Shown piece after piece: positions 9,082 to 18,316 of a stretch of DNA of 64,000 nt. Source of the DNA: Massilia sp. NR 4-1 (GTDB taxonomy: Bacteria; Pseudomonadota; Gammaproteobacteria; Burkholderiales; Burkholderiaceae_D); the NCBI RefSeq assembly GCF_001191005.1, contig NZ_CP012201.1, positions 6,014,001 through 6,078,000 on the forward strand. Direction: 5' to 3'. Position 1 is the stretch's first letter, and the number at the start of each line of letters is the position of its first letter. The translations under genes were made by a program, and so were the position numbers. A model generated the notes under the pieces. The model did not search any database. It worked only from the letters and a program-made list of their open reading frames with translations, and had not been told where the DNA came from.

Positions 9082-12000
9082 GCTTTGTTCTCCGGCAGGT
9101 CCATTTCATGCGCGGCCAGACGGCGCTGGCGTTCGCTTCCCTTGAATATCTTGCGCACCACGACGAAGAAGACCGGCACCAGGAACACGGCCAGCACCGT
9201 GGCCGTGATCATGCCGCCCATCACGCCGGTGCCGATGGCGCGCTGGCTGGCCGAACCGGCGCCGGAGGCGATCACCAGCGGCAGCACGCCGAGGATGAAG
9301 GCGAGCGAAGTCATGATGATGGGGCGGAAGCGCAGATGCACCGCTTCCAGCGTGGCTTCCACCAGGCCCATGCCTTGCGCCTGCAAGTCCTTGGCGAATT
9401 CGATGATCAGGATCGCGTTCTTGGCCGAGAGGCCGATGATGGCGATCAGGCCGACCTTGAAATAGACGTCGTTGGGCAGGTCGCGCAGGTGCGCGCCGAG
9501 CAGGGCGCCCAGCACGCCGAGCGGTACCACCAGCAGCACGGCCACCGGAATCGATTCGCTCTCATACAGCGCGGCCAGCACCAGGAAGACCGCCAGCAGC
9601 GACAGGGCGAACAGCGCCGGCGCCTGCGAGCCGGAGATGCGCTCTTCCAGCGACTGTCCGGTCCATTCGATGCCGAAGCCGGGCGGCAGCTGCTCGGCCA
9701 GGCGCAGCAGCTCTTCCATCGCCTCGCCGGTGCTGTGGCCAGGGGCGGCGTCGCCGGTCAGCTTCACGGCCGGATAGCCGTTGTAGCGCACCAGCTGCAC
9801 CGCACCGTTGATCCAGTGCGTGCTGGCGAAGGAGGAGAAGGGCACCATGGTGCCGCTGCTGCTGCGCACCTGCAGGCGCAGCAGGTCTTCCGGCTGCAGG
9901 CGGCGCGTCTCGTCGGCCTGCACGATGACGCGCTGCTGGCGGCCGCTGTTGGTGAAGTCGTTGACGTAGGACGAGCCGAGGGCGCTCGACATGGTGCTGT
10001 TGATGTCGGCGAAGTTCACGCCCAGGGCGTTGGCTTTCTCGCGGTCGATATCGAGCTGCAGCTGCGGCGCGTCTTCCAGGCCCTCGGGACGCAGGCCTTT
10101 CAGCACCGCGCTCTTGCCGGCCATGCCCAGCAACTGGTTGCGCGCGGCGATCAGGGCGGCGTGGCCCTGCGAGCTGCGGTCCTGCAGACGGGCCGTGATG
10201 CCGGTGGCATTACCCAGTTCGCGGATCGGCGGAGGGCTGAGCGGGAAGACGATGGCGTCGGCGATGCCGGACAGGGCGCCGAAGGCCTTGCCGGCGATGG
10301 CCGATGCCGATTGGTCCGGGCCGCGCTCGCTCCAGTCCTTGAGCGGCACGAACACCAGGCCGGCGTTCTGGCCATTGCCCGAGAAGCTGAAGCCGGCCAC
10401 CGCGATGGTGCGCGCCACGCCGGGCTGGGCGCGGAAGTACTCGTCCACCTTGGCCAGCACGGCTTCGGCGCGGCTGCGCGAAGCGCCGGGTGGCAGCTGG
10501 ACGTTGGTCACGATATAGCCCTGGTCCTCGTTCGGCAGGAAGGACGAGGGCAGGCGCGCGAACAGGTAGCCGACGATGCCGAGAATGGCGAGGAAGACCA
10601 GCATGAAGCGGCCGGTGCGCGTCAGCATCTTGGCGACCATGCCCTGGTAGCCGGTGGCCGTGACGGCGAAGCGGCGGTTGAACCAGCCGAAGAAGCCGCG
10701 CTTCTCATGGTGGTGGCCGGCTTCCACCGGTTTCAGCATGGTGGCGCACAGGGCCGGGGTCAGGGTCAGCGCCATCAGGGCCGAGAACACCATGGCCGAT
10801 ACCATGGACAGCGAGAACTGGCGGTAGATCGCGCCCACCGCGCCGCCGAAGAAGGCCATCGGGATGAACACGGCGATCAGCACCAGGGTAATGCCGATGA
10901 TGGCGCCGGTGATCTGCGACATGGCTTTGCGCGTCGCATCGCGCGGCGACAAGCCTTCTTCGCTCATGATGCGTTCCACGTTCTCCACCACCACGATGGC
11001 GTCGTCCACCAGAATGCCGATGGCCAGCACCATGCCGAACATGGTCAGCACGTTGATCGAGAAGCCGAAGACCTGCATGGCGGCGAAAGTACCCATCAGG
11101 GCCACCGGCACCACGATGGTGGGAATCAGGGTATAGCGGAAGTTCTGCAGGAACAGGTACATCACCAGGAACACCAGCAGCACCGCCTCGAACAGGGTCT
11201 TCACCACTTCCTCGATGGAGATCTTGACGAAGAGCGAGGTGTCGTAAGGCACGGTGTATTCCAGGCCGGGCGGGAAGTACTTGGACAGTTCTTCCATCTT
11301 GGCGCGCACCAGGTTGGCGGTGGCCAGCGCGTTGCCGGTCAGCGACTGCTGCACGGCGATGGCGACGAAGGGCTTGCCGCTCAGGCGCGCGCTGATGCCG
11401 TAGCTGGCGCCGCCAAGTTCGATGCGGGCCACGTCCGACAGGCGCACGGTGGAGCCGTTCGGATTGGCGCGCAGCACGATCTTGCCGAATTCCTCGATGG
11501 AGCTGAGCTGGCCAGTCACCACGACCGGCGCGTTATAGGTCTGCGAGGCGGGGTTCGGCAGGTCGCCGATGGTGCCCGATGCCACCTGCGCATTCTGCTG
11601 GCGGATGGCGGCCGTCACGTCCGCCATATTGAGCTTGTAGCCCACCAGCTTGTTGGGATCGACCCAGACGCGCATGGCACGCTCGGTGCCGAAGAGCTGG
11701 GCCTGGCCGACACCGGGCAGACGCTTGATCTCGTTGACCACATTGCGCGCCATATAGTCGCCGATGGCGGTCGGGTCCATCTTGCCGTCGGTCGAGGTCA
11801 GGCCGACGAACATCAGGATGTTGGAGCGTGCCTTGTTCACCTGCACGCCCTGCTGGGTCACGGCTTGCGGCAGGCGCGATTCCACGCGCTTGATGCGGTT
11901 CTGCACGTCCACCGCGGCCAGGTCGGGATTGGTGCCCGGCTGGAAGGTCACGGTGATCGTCACCTGGCCATTGGCCTCGCTCTGCGACTCGACATATTGC

Positions 12001-12224
12001 AGGCCGTCGGCCCCGTTCATCTCTTGTTCGATGACGCTGGTGACGGCATCGTCCAGCACCTGGGCGGTGGCGCCGGGATAGGTGGCGTTGATGACGATGG
12101 ACGGCGGCGCGATGGTCGGATATTGCGCCACCGGCAGCATGGTGATGGCGAGCGCGCCGCCAAGCAGGATAAAGAGGGCGATCACCCAGGCGAATACCGG
12201 GCGATCGATAAAGAATTTTGCCAT
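9078..12224 (-). CDS. RND efflux inner-membrane permease, HAE1 (AcrB/MexB-like)
   Basis: Proton-driven drug exporter of 1048 aa, the normal length. It begins MAKFFIDRPVFAWVIALFI and has the internal two-fold repeat with twelve predicted membrane helices. The proton-relay region GILVDDAIVVVENVER in helix 4 carries the paired aspartates and GLSAKNAILIIEFAKD in helix 10 the lysine. It lies ten bases after the adaptor gene and overlaps the outer-membrane factor. By resemblance to AcrB/MexB it should export hydrophobic compounds. Confidence 0.95.
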   Translation of the reverse strand: MAKFFIDRPVFAWVIALFILLGGALAITMLPVAQYPTIAPPSIVINATYPGATAQVLDDAVTSVIEQEMNGADGLQYVESQSEANGQVTITVTFQPGTNPDLAAVDVQNRIKRVESRLPQAVTQQGVQVNKARSNILMFVGLTSTDGKMDPTAIGDYMARNVVNEIKRLPGVGQAQLFGTERAMRVWVDPNKLVGYKLNMADVTAAIRQQNAQVASGTIGDLPNPASQTYNAPVVVTGQLSSIEEFGKIVLRANPNGSTVRLSDVARIELGGASYGISARLSGKPFVAIAVQQSLTGNALATANLVRAKMEELSKYFPPGLEYTVPYDTSLFVKISIEEVVKTLFEAVLLVFLVMYLFLQNFRYTLIPTIVVPVALMGTFAAMQVFGFSINVLTMFGMVLAIGILVDDAIVVVENVERIMSEEGLSPRDATRKAMSQITGAIIGITLVLIAVFIPMAFFGGAVGAIYRQFSLSMVSAMVFSALMALTLTPALCATMLKPVEAGHHHEKRGFFGWFNRRFAVTATGYQGMVAKMLTRTGRFMLVFLAILGIVGYLFARLPSSFLPNEDQGYIVTNVQLPPGASRSRAEAVLAKVDEYFRAQPGVARTIAVAGFSFSGNGQNAGLVFVPLKDWSERGPDQSASAIAGKAFGALSGIADAIVFPLSPPPIRELGNATGITARLQDRSSQGHAALIAARNQLLGMAGKSAVLKGLRPEGLEDAPQLQLDIDREKANALGVNFADINSTMSSALGSSYVNDFTNSGRQQRVIVQADETRRLQPEDLLRLQVRSSSGTMVPFSSFASTHWINGAVQLVRYNGYPAVKLTGDAAPGHSTGEAMEELLRLAEQLPPGFGIEWTGQSLEERISGSQAPALFALSLLAVFLVLAALYESESIPVAVLLVVPLGVLGALLGAHLRDLPNDVYFKVGLIAIIGLSAKNAILIIEFAKDLQAQGMGLVEATLEAVHLRFRPIIMTSLAFILGVLPLVIASGAGSASQRAIGTGVMGGMITATVLAVFLVPVFFVVVRKIFKGSERQRRLAAHEMDLPENKA

Positions 12225-12233
12225 TGCGTCCCC

Positions 12234-13517
12234 TTACTTGGCGCTTGCCGCGGGGGCGGAAGCGGCGGCCTTGGCCGGAGTTGCCGGGGCGCTTGCCGCT
12301 GCGCCAGGGGCGCCGCCATTCGCTTGCGCCGCGCCAGGAGCCGCGCCGTTGGCCGGCGTGCCGCCTTTGCCTGCGGCGGGAGCTTGCCATGGCACCGGAT
12401 TGACGGTGCCGCCCGGCTTGGCCTTCTGGAAGCCTTCCACGATGATGCGCTCACCGCCTTTCAGGCCGGAGTTGATGATCCAGCGGTTGTCCTGCGCGGC
12501 ATCGGCCTTCACCGGTTGCGCCGTCACCTTGTTGTCGGCGCCCACGATCATCACGGTCGCGCCTTCTGCGCCGCGCACCACGGCCTGCTGCGGCACGGTG
12601 ATGGCCGCCTCGTTCACGCCCTGTTCCAGGTGGGCGCGCACATACATGCCGGGCAGCAGGTTGCGGCTCGGATTCGGGAATTCGGCGCGCATCGAGACGG
12701 AGCCGGAGCTTTCATCCACCGCCACGTCAGAGAACAGCAGCTTGCCGGCCTGCGGATATTCGCGGCCATCCTCGGTCACGAGGGTGACGCGCGCCTGGTC
12801 CTTGCCGGCGCTTTTCAGCTTGCCGTCGGCCAGCGCCTGCTTCAGGCGCAGCAGCTCGGTGGAAGACTGGGTCACGGTCACATAGATGGGGTCGAGCTGC
12901 TGCACCACGGCCAGCGGCGTCGCTTCGCCCTGGCCCACCAGCGCGCCTTCGGTAACAAGGGCGCGGCCGACGCGGCCGGAGATCGGCGCGGTCACGGTGG
13001 TATAGCCCAGGTTCAGGCTGGCGGTCTGGCGCGTGGCGCGGGCTGTCGCCAGATCGGCGCTGGCCTGCTTCTGCGCGGTCAGCGCATCGTCGTATTCCTG
13101 CTGGCTGACGGCTTGCGCGGCCAGCAGCGGCTTGTAGCGCTTCACTTTCAGCTCGGCCTGGGCCAGGTTGGCTTCGGCCTTGGCGACGGCGGCGCCGGCG
13201 CTGTCGAAGGTGGCCTGGGTCTGGGCCGGGTCGATGCGGAACAGGGTTTCGCCCGCTTTCACATCGCCGCCTTCCTTGAAGACGCGCTGCAGCACGATGC
13301 CGGGGGTACGCGCGCGCACCTGGGCGATGCGCGACGCCTCCACACGGCCGGGCAGCTCGTCGCTGATGGCGACGCTAGCGGCGGCAACGGTGATGACCGA
13401 AACGGTGGGAGGAGGTGGCGGCGCGTTACTGGCGTTTTTCTTGTCGCCGCAAGCTGCCAGCAGGGTGAGGGAAACAATGGCGGCAGCTAGGGGCGTGTAA
13501 CGAGGGACAGATCTCAT
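12234..13517 (-). CDS. RND efflux periplasmic adaptor (AcrA/MexA-like)
   Basis: Membrane-fusion protein of 427 aa linking pump and channel. The start at 13517 gives MRSVPRYTPLAAAIVSLTLL followed by LLAACGDKK, a lipoprotein signal with Cys at about 22; an upstream in-frame ATG at 13571 would bury this signal. Lipoyl halves (GRVEASRIAQVRARTPGIV and LGYTTVTAPISGRVGRALV) flank a helical hairpin. The last 60 residues are an unusually long Ala/Pro/Gly-rich tail. No TetR-type repressor gene is adjacent. Confidence 0.93.
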   Translation of the reverse strand: MRSVPRYTPLAAAIVSLTLLAACGDKKNASNAPPPPPTVSVITVAAASVAISDELPGRVEASRIAQVRARTPGIVLQRVFKEGGDVKAGETLFRIDPAQTQATFDSAGAAVAKAEANLAQAELKVKRYKPLLAAQAVSQQEYDDALTAQKQASADLATARATRQTASLNLGYTTVTAPISGRVGRALVTEGALVGQGEATPLAVVQQLDPIYVTVTQSSTELLRLKQALADGKLKSAGKDQARVTLVTEDGREYPQAGKLLFSDVAVDESSGSVSMRAEFPNPSRNLLPGMYVRAHLEQGVNEAAITVPQQAVVRGAEGATVMIVGADNKVTAQPVKADAAQDNRWIINSGLKGGERIIVEGFQKAKPGGTVNPVPWQAPAAGKGGTPANGAAPGAAQANGGAPGAAASAPATPAKAAASAPAASAK

Positions 13518-13583
13518 GGATGTCTCGTGAGGTGAAGTTAAACAAATAATGCTTCCCTTGACTTGGAGCAAAGGAGGTGCGGA

Positions 13584-13607
13584 ACATTGTATAACAGTGT
13601 CAAATGT
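13584..13607 (-). promoter_or_regulatory. Putative promoter/operator of the efflux operon
   Basis: On the minus strand TGTTATACA looks like an extended -10 box, roughly 70 bases ahead of the adaptor start. It lies inside an imperfect inverted repeat whose outer arms read ACATT and AATGT, as in operators of AcrR/TtgR-type repressors. No cognate regulator is encoded here. Confidence 0.35.
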
Positions 13608-13708
13608 AACGTTTTGTACATGCCGGTGGGAAAATTTCCCGCAAGAGGTGTGCGGGGCGGCAAGGGGAATGGGGGCGATGTGAGGGCTTGGCTATGGATA
13701 CCGGCCGA

Positions 13709-14092
13709 TCACTGATGGGGTTTGCGCCGTACCTCTTGGCCCTCCCAGCCGCAGGAGGCACCATGATAGGCCGTACAATTTTTGCCTTCAACAACCTTGC
13801 CCTTTGCCCATTTCTGATCAAAGGATATTTGCAGCATGCATTGCTCCCCGCCTTCGGCTTTTACGTAAGGCTCAAGCAACAGCGTTCTGCCATTAATTTT
13901 CCCAACTCCGGAAATACGGCCTGAGCAAGCCCCTTCAGTGATCGTTGCCGACGCAGCTACAATGCCTTGTTCTGGGTCCAACAATAGAGTTTTGATGTGC
14001 GTGGATTTGGAAGAGAACTCGCCTTCTACCTGCATGAATTGCGCATGCGAGCTGAGCGAAATAAGCAATAGGGCGGGTATAAGATTTTTCAT
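13709..14092 (-). CDS. Small secreted protein, probable immunity to the adjacent PAAR effector
   Basis: 127 aa, not recognised as a named family. It starts MKNLIPALLLISLSSHAQ, a good Sec signal peptide, and the mature part has four cysteines (in EGACSGR, GEQCML, GKNCTAY, GASCGW), fitting two disulphides in the periplasm. It begins six bases after the stop of the PAAR effector gene and shares its low GC. A secreted disulphide-bearing partner is what is expected for an antidote to a peptidoglycan-cutting toxin, in the manner of lysozyme inhibitors. The immunity role is inferred from position and predicted location only. Confidence 0.6.
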   Translation of the reverse strand: MKNLIPALLLISLSSHAQFMQVEGEFSSKSTHIKTLLLDPEQGIVAASATITEGACSGRISGVGKINGRTLLLEPYVKAEGGEQCMLQISFDQKWAKGKVVEGKNCTAYHGASCGWEGQEVRRKPHQ

Positions 14093-14098
14093 TATGGA

Positions 14099-15253
14099 TT
14101 ATTTCGCCTGCGATAAATTTCTAGCTTCGTCAGCATATTGCTGCCCCCCAGCCATTGCGGTGGACATTCTCTCGTAGGCATCCTGCAGTGTCAGCGAACC
14201 ATTCCCGTATAAGGATGGATTGCCTTTGATTACTTCTTTGCTTAATACGTCCGCCACCGATGTGTTGTGGTCTTTCGCCAAGGCTCGCAGGAAGCGTTTG
14301 CCATCGCCTGAGCCGAGATTGTGCAGTGCATAGACATTTGCATCGTCATCAACGCCTCCCAGTATCCGGCCTTTTGCAATGTTTGCCCTGGTGAGTTCCG
14401 CCAGCATCGCTGCCTGGAGATCTTCATTGGTCCGATACCTTGCGGCATTTCTGTTGCTTAGCGTACCAGCGTCGTTTATCTCGTATTTCTTGCCATACCG
14501 ATTTAGTGCATCCGTCCAACCCTCATCGGTGAACTGCCCGTAGCCATGGGCGCTAGAAACCGCCATGACCCCATCAAACTGGCGTACTGTATTGCGCGAC
14601 TTGTCGTGTGCGATTGGTCTGGCATCTGGATTGAAGCGACTTTCAAACGCGGCAATTTTCACCACTGTTTCTGGACTGACGCCAGCATGAACTGATGCCT
14701 TTACAAGCCGAATTTTGGCGGCATCCCATTGTTGCTTGATGGACGCATTTTTGCTTGGAGAGCGTTTGCGCCGAGCCGCCTTATTTTTGAACGAGGCCAG
14801 CACTTGCAATGTTGATGCTCGCATCAGGTACTTATCGTAGTCCTCTCGTTGCTGCGCATTTAATCGTTTATGCGGAACGTAGACCATGGCAATGTTTGCG
14901 GCGGCGGGTGGCTTCACTGGCGTTGCAATAGCCGTATGCTTTTCGGACTTTTCTGCCTGACTGTGTACGGTAGCGCTCGCGCCGGGTTGATCATCAACCG
15001 TCATTTGGTGCTGAGTCGCAATCAGAATGGCGCCGCAACTGGTCTTCATTCCCTCGACGGCCGTGCCCAGACCGCCGAAAGTGTGAAAGCCCAGACCTTC
15101 GCTGATCGGGAACTTGCCCTTGCACAAAGGACAGTACGTTAAGTGCCCACGCAGCGCGATGGGGCGGCCATCGATGGTCGCATCCGCATTGCCTTCTAAA
15201 ACGTGGCCGCCGTGCGAGGTCGGGTCACCTTGGCAAATGATAGCGCGCGCCAT
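14099..15253 (-). CDS. PAAR-domain type VI effector with lytic transglycosylase-like C-terminus
   Basis: 384 aa in two parts. Residues 1-90 are a PAAR tip domain (GDPTSHGGHVLEG, ALRGHLTYCPLCKGKFP, TSCGAILIA), which caps the VgrG spike of a type VI secretion system. A Lys/Ala-rich linker covers about 91-180. Residues 180-370 look like a lysozyme/transglycosylase fold: VKIAAFESRFNPDA with a candidate catalytic Glu at 204, then SSAHGYGQFTDEGW near 237. No other type VI gene is in the window, so this is an orphan effector cassette. A good ribosome site (AAAGGAAA) precedes the start. Sample lines of the gene are near 47% G+C, far below its neighbours. Confidence 0.85.
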   Translation of the reverse strand: MARAIICQGDPTSHGGHVLEGNADATIDGRPIALRGHLTYCPLCKGKFPISEGLGFHTFGGLGTAVEGMKTSCGAILIATQHQMTVDDQPGASATVHSQAEKSEKHTAIATPVKPPAAANIAMVYVPHKRLNAQQREDYDKYLMRASTLQVLASFKNKAARRKRSPSKNASIKQQWDAAKIRLVKASVHAGVSPETVVKIAAFESRFNPDARPIAHDKSRNTVRQFDGVMAVSSAHGYGQFTDEGWTDALNRYGKKYEINDAGTLSNRNAARYRTNEDLQAAMLAELTRANIAKGRILGGVDDDANVYALHNLGSGDGKRFLRALAKDHNTSVADVLSKEVIKGNPSLYGNGSLTLQDAYERMSTAMAGGQQYADEARNLSQAK

Positions 15254-15331
15254 GGTCGTTTCCTTTTGCGTTCAGGAAACTTCACTCTAGCCTGTGTCCG
15301 CACGCAGGTATTGATACGCGGCAAACAAAAA

Positions 15332-15388
15332 CAGCCGAGCCCATGTCCACCTTGGGGGCTGGCCCCAAGGTGGACACGGGCTCGGCTG
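15332..15388 (-). terminator. Long palindrome after tal; copy 1 of a dispersed repeat
   Basis: Two 26-base arms (15332-15357 and 15363-15388) pair with one mismatch around a five-base loop. The arms contain TGTCCACCTTGGGG and its complement. On the minus strand the hairpin ends GGCTGTTTTTGTTTG, a clear rho-independent terminator for tal. A related copy lies at 43559-43616. Confidence 0.8.
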
Positions 15389-15410
15389 TGGCGCCGCGGT
15401 TAAGTCAGGC

Positions 15411-16346
15411 TTAGCGCAGGGCGGTGATCATTTGCTTGAGCTTGCCGGAGTCGGCGCAGAAGGCGCGGATGCCTTCGGCCAGCTTTTCGGTGGCCATGGC
15501 GTCTTCATTGAGCATGAAGCGGAAGGTCTTTTCGTCGACGCTGAGCTTGATTATGCCGGCCGACGGCAGGTTGTCGGCGCTGAGCTTGCGCTCGACCGGG
15601 GCATTCTCGTCGGCTAGCTTTTGCAGCAGGTCGGGGCTGATGGTCAAGAGGTCGCAGCCGGCCAGTTCCAGGATCTGGCTGGTGTTGCGGAAGCTGGCGC
15701 CCATCACTTCGGTCTTGTAACCGAACTTGCGGTAGTAGTTGTAGATGCGCTTGACCGATTGCACGCCCGGATCTTCGGCGCCCTGGTAGTCGATGGCGGT
15801 GGATTTCTTGTACCAGTCGTAGATGCGGCCGACGAACGGCGAGATCAGCTGGGCGCCCGCTTCGGCGCAGGCAATGGCCTGGGCCAGCGAGAACAGCAGC
15901 GTCATATTGCAGCGGATGCCTTCTTTTTCCAGCACTTCGGCGGCGCGGATGCCTTCCCAGGTGGCGGCGATCTTGATCAGCACGCGTTCGCGCGGAATGC
16001 CGGCCTGTTCGTACAGGGCGATCAGCTCGCGGCCCTTGGCGATATTGCCTTCGACGTCGAAGGACAGGCGGGCGTCGATTTCGGTCGAGACGCGGCCCGG
16101 GATCACCTCAAGGATTTCCTTGCCGAATGCAATCAGCAGGCGGTCGATGATGTCGCCGGTGGAGGCGTTCGGGTTGTCGCGGACGGCTTTCTGCAGCAGC
16201 GGCTTGTATTCGTCCTTCTGGACCGCTTTCAGGATCAGCGAGGGGTTGGTGGTGGCGTCGCGCGGGGTGTAAGCCTTGATCGACTGGAAATCGCCGGTGT
16301 CGGCAACGACGGTGGTGAATTGTTTGAGCTGTTCGAGTTGGTTCAT
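15411..16346 (-). CDS. tal: Transaldolase (TalB type)
   Basis: Transfers a dihydroxyacetone unit from sedoheptulose 7-phosphate to glyceraldehyde 3-phosphate in the non-oxidative pentose phosphate pathway. 311 aa; near the N-terminus YTPRDATTNPSLI, then ERVLIKIAATWEGI with the Schiff-base lysine, and GIRCNMTLLFSLAQA followed by SPFVGRIYDWYKK. All are classic for the long TalB form. It is monocistronic: a strong terminator follows and the divergent sigma-like gene begins 159 bases away. Confidence 0.96.
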   Translation of the reverse strand: MNQLEQLKQFTTVVADTGDFQSIKAYTPRDATTNPSLILKAVQKDEYKPLLQKAVRDNPNASTGDIIDRLLIAFGKEILEVIPGRVSTEIDARLSFDVEGNIAKGRELIALYEQAGIPRERVLIKIAATWEGIRAAEVLEKEGIRCNMTLLFSLAQAIACAEAGAQLISPFVGRIYDWYKKSTAIDYQGAEDPGVQSVKRIYNYYRKFGYKTEVMGASFRNTSQILELAGCDLLTISPDLLQKLADENAPVERKLSADNLPSAGIIKLSVDEKTFRFMLNEDAMATEKLAEGIRAFCADSGKLKQMITALR

Positions 16347-16505
16347 GGCTGCGGCAAGGTTGAAGGGTCAAAGGCGGAAAGACTTATTGTACCCAATTGC
16401 CGGCCACGGCCGGTATTGCCCGCATCTGCGGTGTGGTGACTTTGTGTGAACATTTTCGCGCCGCGCCAGTCTAAATTGAGCCTATCTGCTCAGTAAGGGG
16501 GAAAC

Positions 16506-17081
16506 ATGTTGTCCCAGAGCTTGAACGGCAAGCTGGTGGAGGACTTGCGCGAGATGTTGCGCAGCTATGGCCGGCGCCGCTTTCCCGCCTTGCGCGAGGA
16601 GGTCGATGACCTGGTGGCGCAGACCCTGGCCGATGTCTGGCAATACCGGGAGGAGGGCAGCATGCAGGATGGAAGCGGGCCGGAGGACGCTTGGCGCAAG
16701 CTGGCGCACACGGTGTTCCGCCGTCGCGCCGCCGATCTGTTTCGCCGCAAGGCGCGCCAGGAGGTGTTCAGCCTGGAAGATTTGCCCGAGGCGGAACAGA
16801 TCGAGGGTGCCGCGCCGGAGCGCAGCCGTGCCCTGCTGTATCAGCGCATGTTGCGCATCTGCCTGCGCCAGCTGGCTGAGGCCAGCCGCGAGGACCGCCT
16901 GCTGTTGACGCGGGCTACGGGATTGGGACGCAGCGGCGAGGCGGCGGAGGGCACGCCCGGCACGGGAGCCATGACGGCACGCGAGCGCCAGCGCTTGCGC
17001 CGTTTGCGGCAGGCGCTGGCCGAGGCGATCCGGCGCGACTTGGGAGAGGATGCGCGGCAATTGCTGCGCAGCGATTTTTAG
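16506..17081 (+). CDS. Sigma-70-like (ECF-type) protein
   Basis: 191 aa. The first half resembles sigma region 2 (EEVDDLVAQTLADVWQYRE, then AWRKLAHTVFRRRAADLFRRK). The second half resembles a shortened region 4 (LRQLAEASREDRLLLTRATG ... ERQRLRRLRQALAEAI). The turn between the region 4 helices is filled by a Gly/Glu/Thr-rich stretch, so promoter recognition is uncertain. A strong ribosome site AAGGGGG precedes the start. A metallophosphoesterase follows twelve bases later. No anti-sigma gene is visible. It may be a divergent sigma factor or a sigma-derived adaptor. Confidence 0.6.
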   Translation: MLSQSLNGKLVEDLREMLRSYGRRRFPALREEVDDLVAQTLADVWQYREEGSMQDGSGPEDAWRKLAHTVFRRRAADLFRRKARQEVFSLEDLPEAEQIEGAAPERSRALLYQRMLRICLRQLAEASREDRLLLTRATGLGRSGEAAEGTPGTGAMTARERQRLRRLRQALAEAIRRDLGEDARQLLRSDF

Positions 17082-17093
17082 AAAGGATGGATC

Positions 17094-18314
17094 ATGGCTA
17101 TCTCCGGCGGAGAGCAGGACGGTGAGACCGACTATGAAGCCTTTTTGCACATCGTCCATCTTTCCGATATGCACTATCGGGATGAAAGCGGCGCCAGCGA
17201 TTTGCGCATGGAGCGCGGCGCGCGCAAGATCTCGGGCTATTTGCAGCGTAGCGGCGCCCAGCGCCTGAGCGAATGGATGCTGCGCAAATGGCACCAGGGG
17301 ACGGCGGGGCAGGACAGCACGGCCCATGAACGGCTCTGTACCTTCCTCACGCAGTTTGCGGACAATCCCCAGTTTGCCGGCGTGGAAACCTGGCTGCTGG
17401 ATACGGGGGATCTGAGTTCCTTGGGCGATCTCGGCTCGCTGCAAAACGCGGTGGCTTGCTTGAAGGAGTATCAGGACATCCTGGGCGCCAGCAAGCTGCT
17501 GACCTTATACGGCAACCACGATGCCTGGCCCGGCAAGTTTCCGCTGCGCGCCAGCCGCAAGGAGCTGCATGCGCACCGCACCCAGGTGCGCTCGACCAAA
17601 TTGTTTCCGCCCAGCTGGCCGATGATGCCGCTGAGCATAGCGATTCCCCATTGCCAGTCGCGCCTGCTGCTGCAGGGCGTGAGCAGTGTGATCGATGACC
17701 GCTGGCTGAATGCGCGCGCGCTGGGACGCGTGGGCATCGATCCCAACTGGCTGCCGGCGCGCGAAGGCGTGCACCAAATGCGCAAGCTGGCGGCTGATGC
17801 CGAGCAGCGCTGGCATGCCGATGGCCGCACGCGCGATTTCCGCATTCTGGCCGTGCACCATCCGATCCACTATCCGCCGCCGCGGCCCGCCTGGACCATG
17901 CACATGAAAAACGATGCCGATGTGGCCGATGCCTTGGCCGCGTTCGGCCAGAAGGGCCGGGGCAAGCTGGCCCATCTGGTGCTGAGCGGACATACGCATG
18001 AGACTTACCCGGCCTGGGGCGAGCTGCCGACCCAGGTCGCGGCCCATGTCTATCCGCCGCTGGCGGCCGGCCAGGTACAGCTGGTGGCGGGTTCGCAGGC
18101 ACAGGCCACCTATACCGAGGGCGGCAAGCTGAAAAAGCGCGAGCTAGCCTTGCCGCAGGAATTCCAGATCCTGACCTTCTTCGCCGCGCCGCGCAATGCG
18201 CATCGGCAATTAGTCATCGAGCGGCGCGTGGTGCGCCGCACGAATAATAATGGGCCTTACGATTTGATGAAATCGGCGGATGGCGAGGTCGAGGCCATCA
18301 CCCTGAGTTATTGA
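17094..18314 (+). CDS. Calcineurin-like metallophosphoesterase
   Basis: 406 aa with the metal-binding motifs of the calcineurin-like superfamily in order: VHLSDMHYRDE, LLDTGDLSSLGDL, LYGNHDAWPG, LAVHHPIHYPP and LVLSGHTHE. These give the usual D-x-H, GD, GNHD, H and G-H-x-H ligands, so the enzyme should be active. It has no signal peptide. The substrate is unknown; relatives cut phosphomonoesters, cyclic nucleotides or nucleic acids. It shares a transcript with the sigma-like gene (twelve-base gap, AAAGGA ribosome site) and ends three bases from the convergent orphan gene. Confidence 0.85.
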   Translation: MAISGGEQDGETDYEAFLHIVHLSDMHYRDESGASDLRMERGARKISGYLQRSGAQRLSEWMLRKWHQGTAGQDSTAHERLCTFLTQFADNPQFAGVETWLLDTGDLSSLGDLGSLQNAVACLKEYQDILGASKLLTLYGNHDAWPGKFPLRASRKELHAHRTQVRSTKLFPPSWPMMPLSIAIPHCQSRLLLQGVSSVIDDRWLNARALGRVGIDPNWLPAREGVHQMRKLAADAEQRWHADGRTRDFRILAVHHPIHYPPPRPAWTMHMKNDADVADALAAFGQKGRGKLAHLVLSGHTHETYPAWGELPTQVAAHVYPPLAAGQVQLVAGSQAQATYTEGGKLKKRELALPQEFQILTFFAAPRNAHRQLVIERRVVRRTNNNGPYDLMKSADGEVEAITLSY

Positions 18315-18316
18315 GC

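Noticed and set aside
9108..13490. A 1460-codon open frame on the plus strand opposite the efflux genes
   Set aside because: It mirrors the third-position GC bias of the real minus-strand genes, is rich in His/Gly/Gln/Arg, and has no recognisable domain.
12234..13571. Longer start for the efflux adaptor at 13571
   Set aside because: It would place 18 extra residues before a lipoprotein signal and begin almost at the proposed transcription start.
15254..15331. Type VI structural genes near the PAAR effector
   Set aside because: No VgrG, Hcp, Tss or adaptor gene is present on either side; transaldolase and the efflux operon flank the cassette directly.
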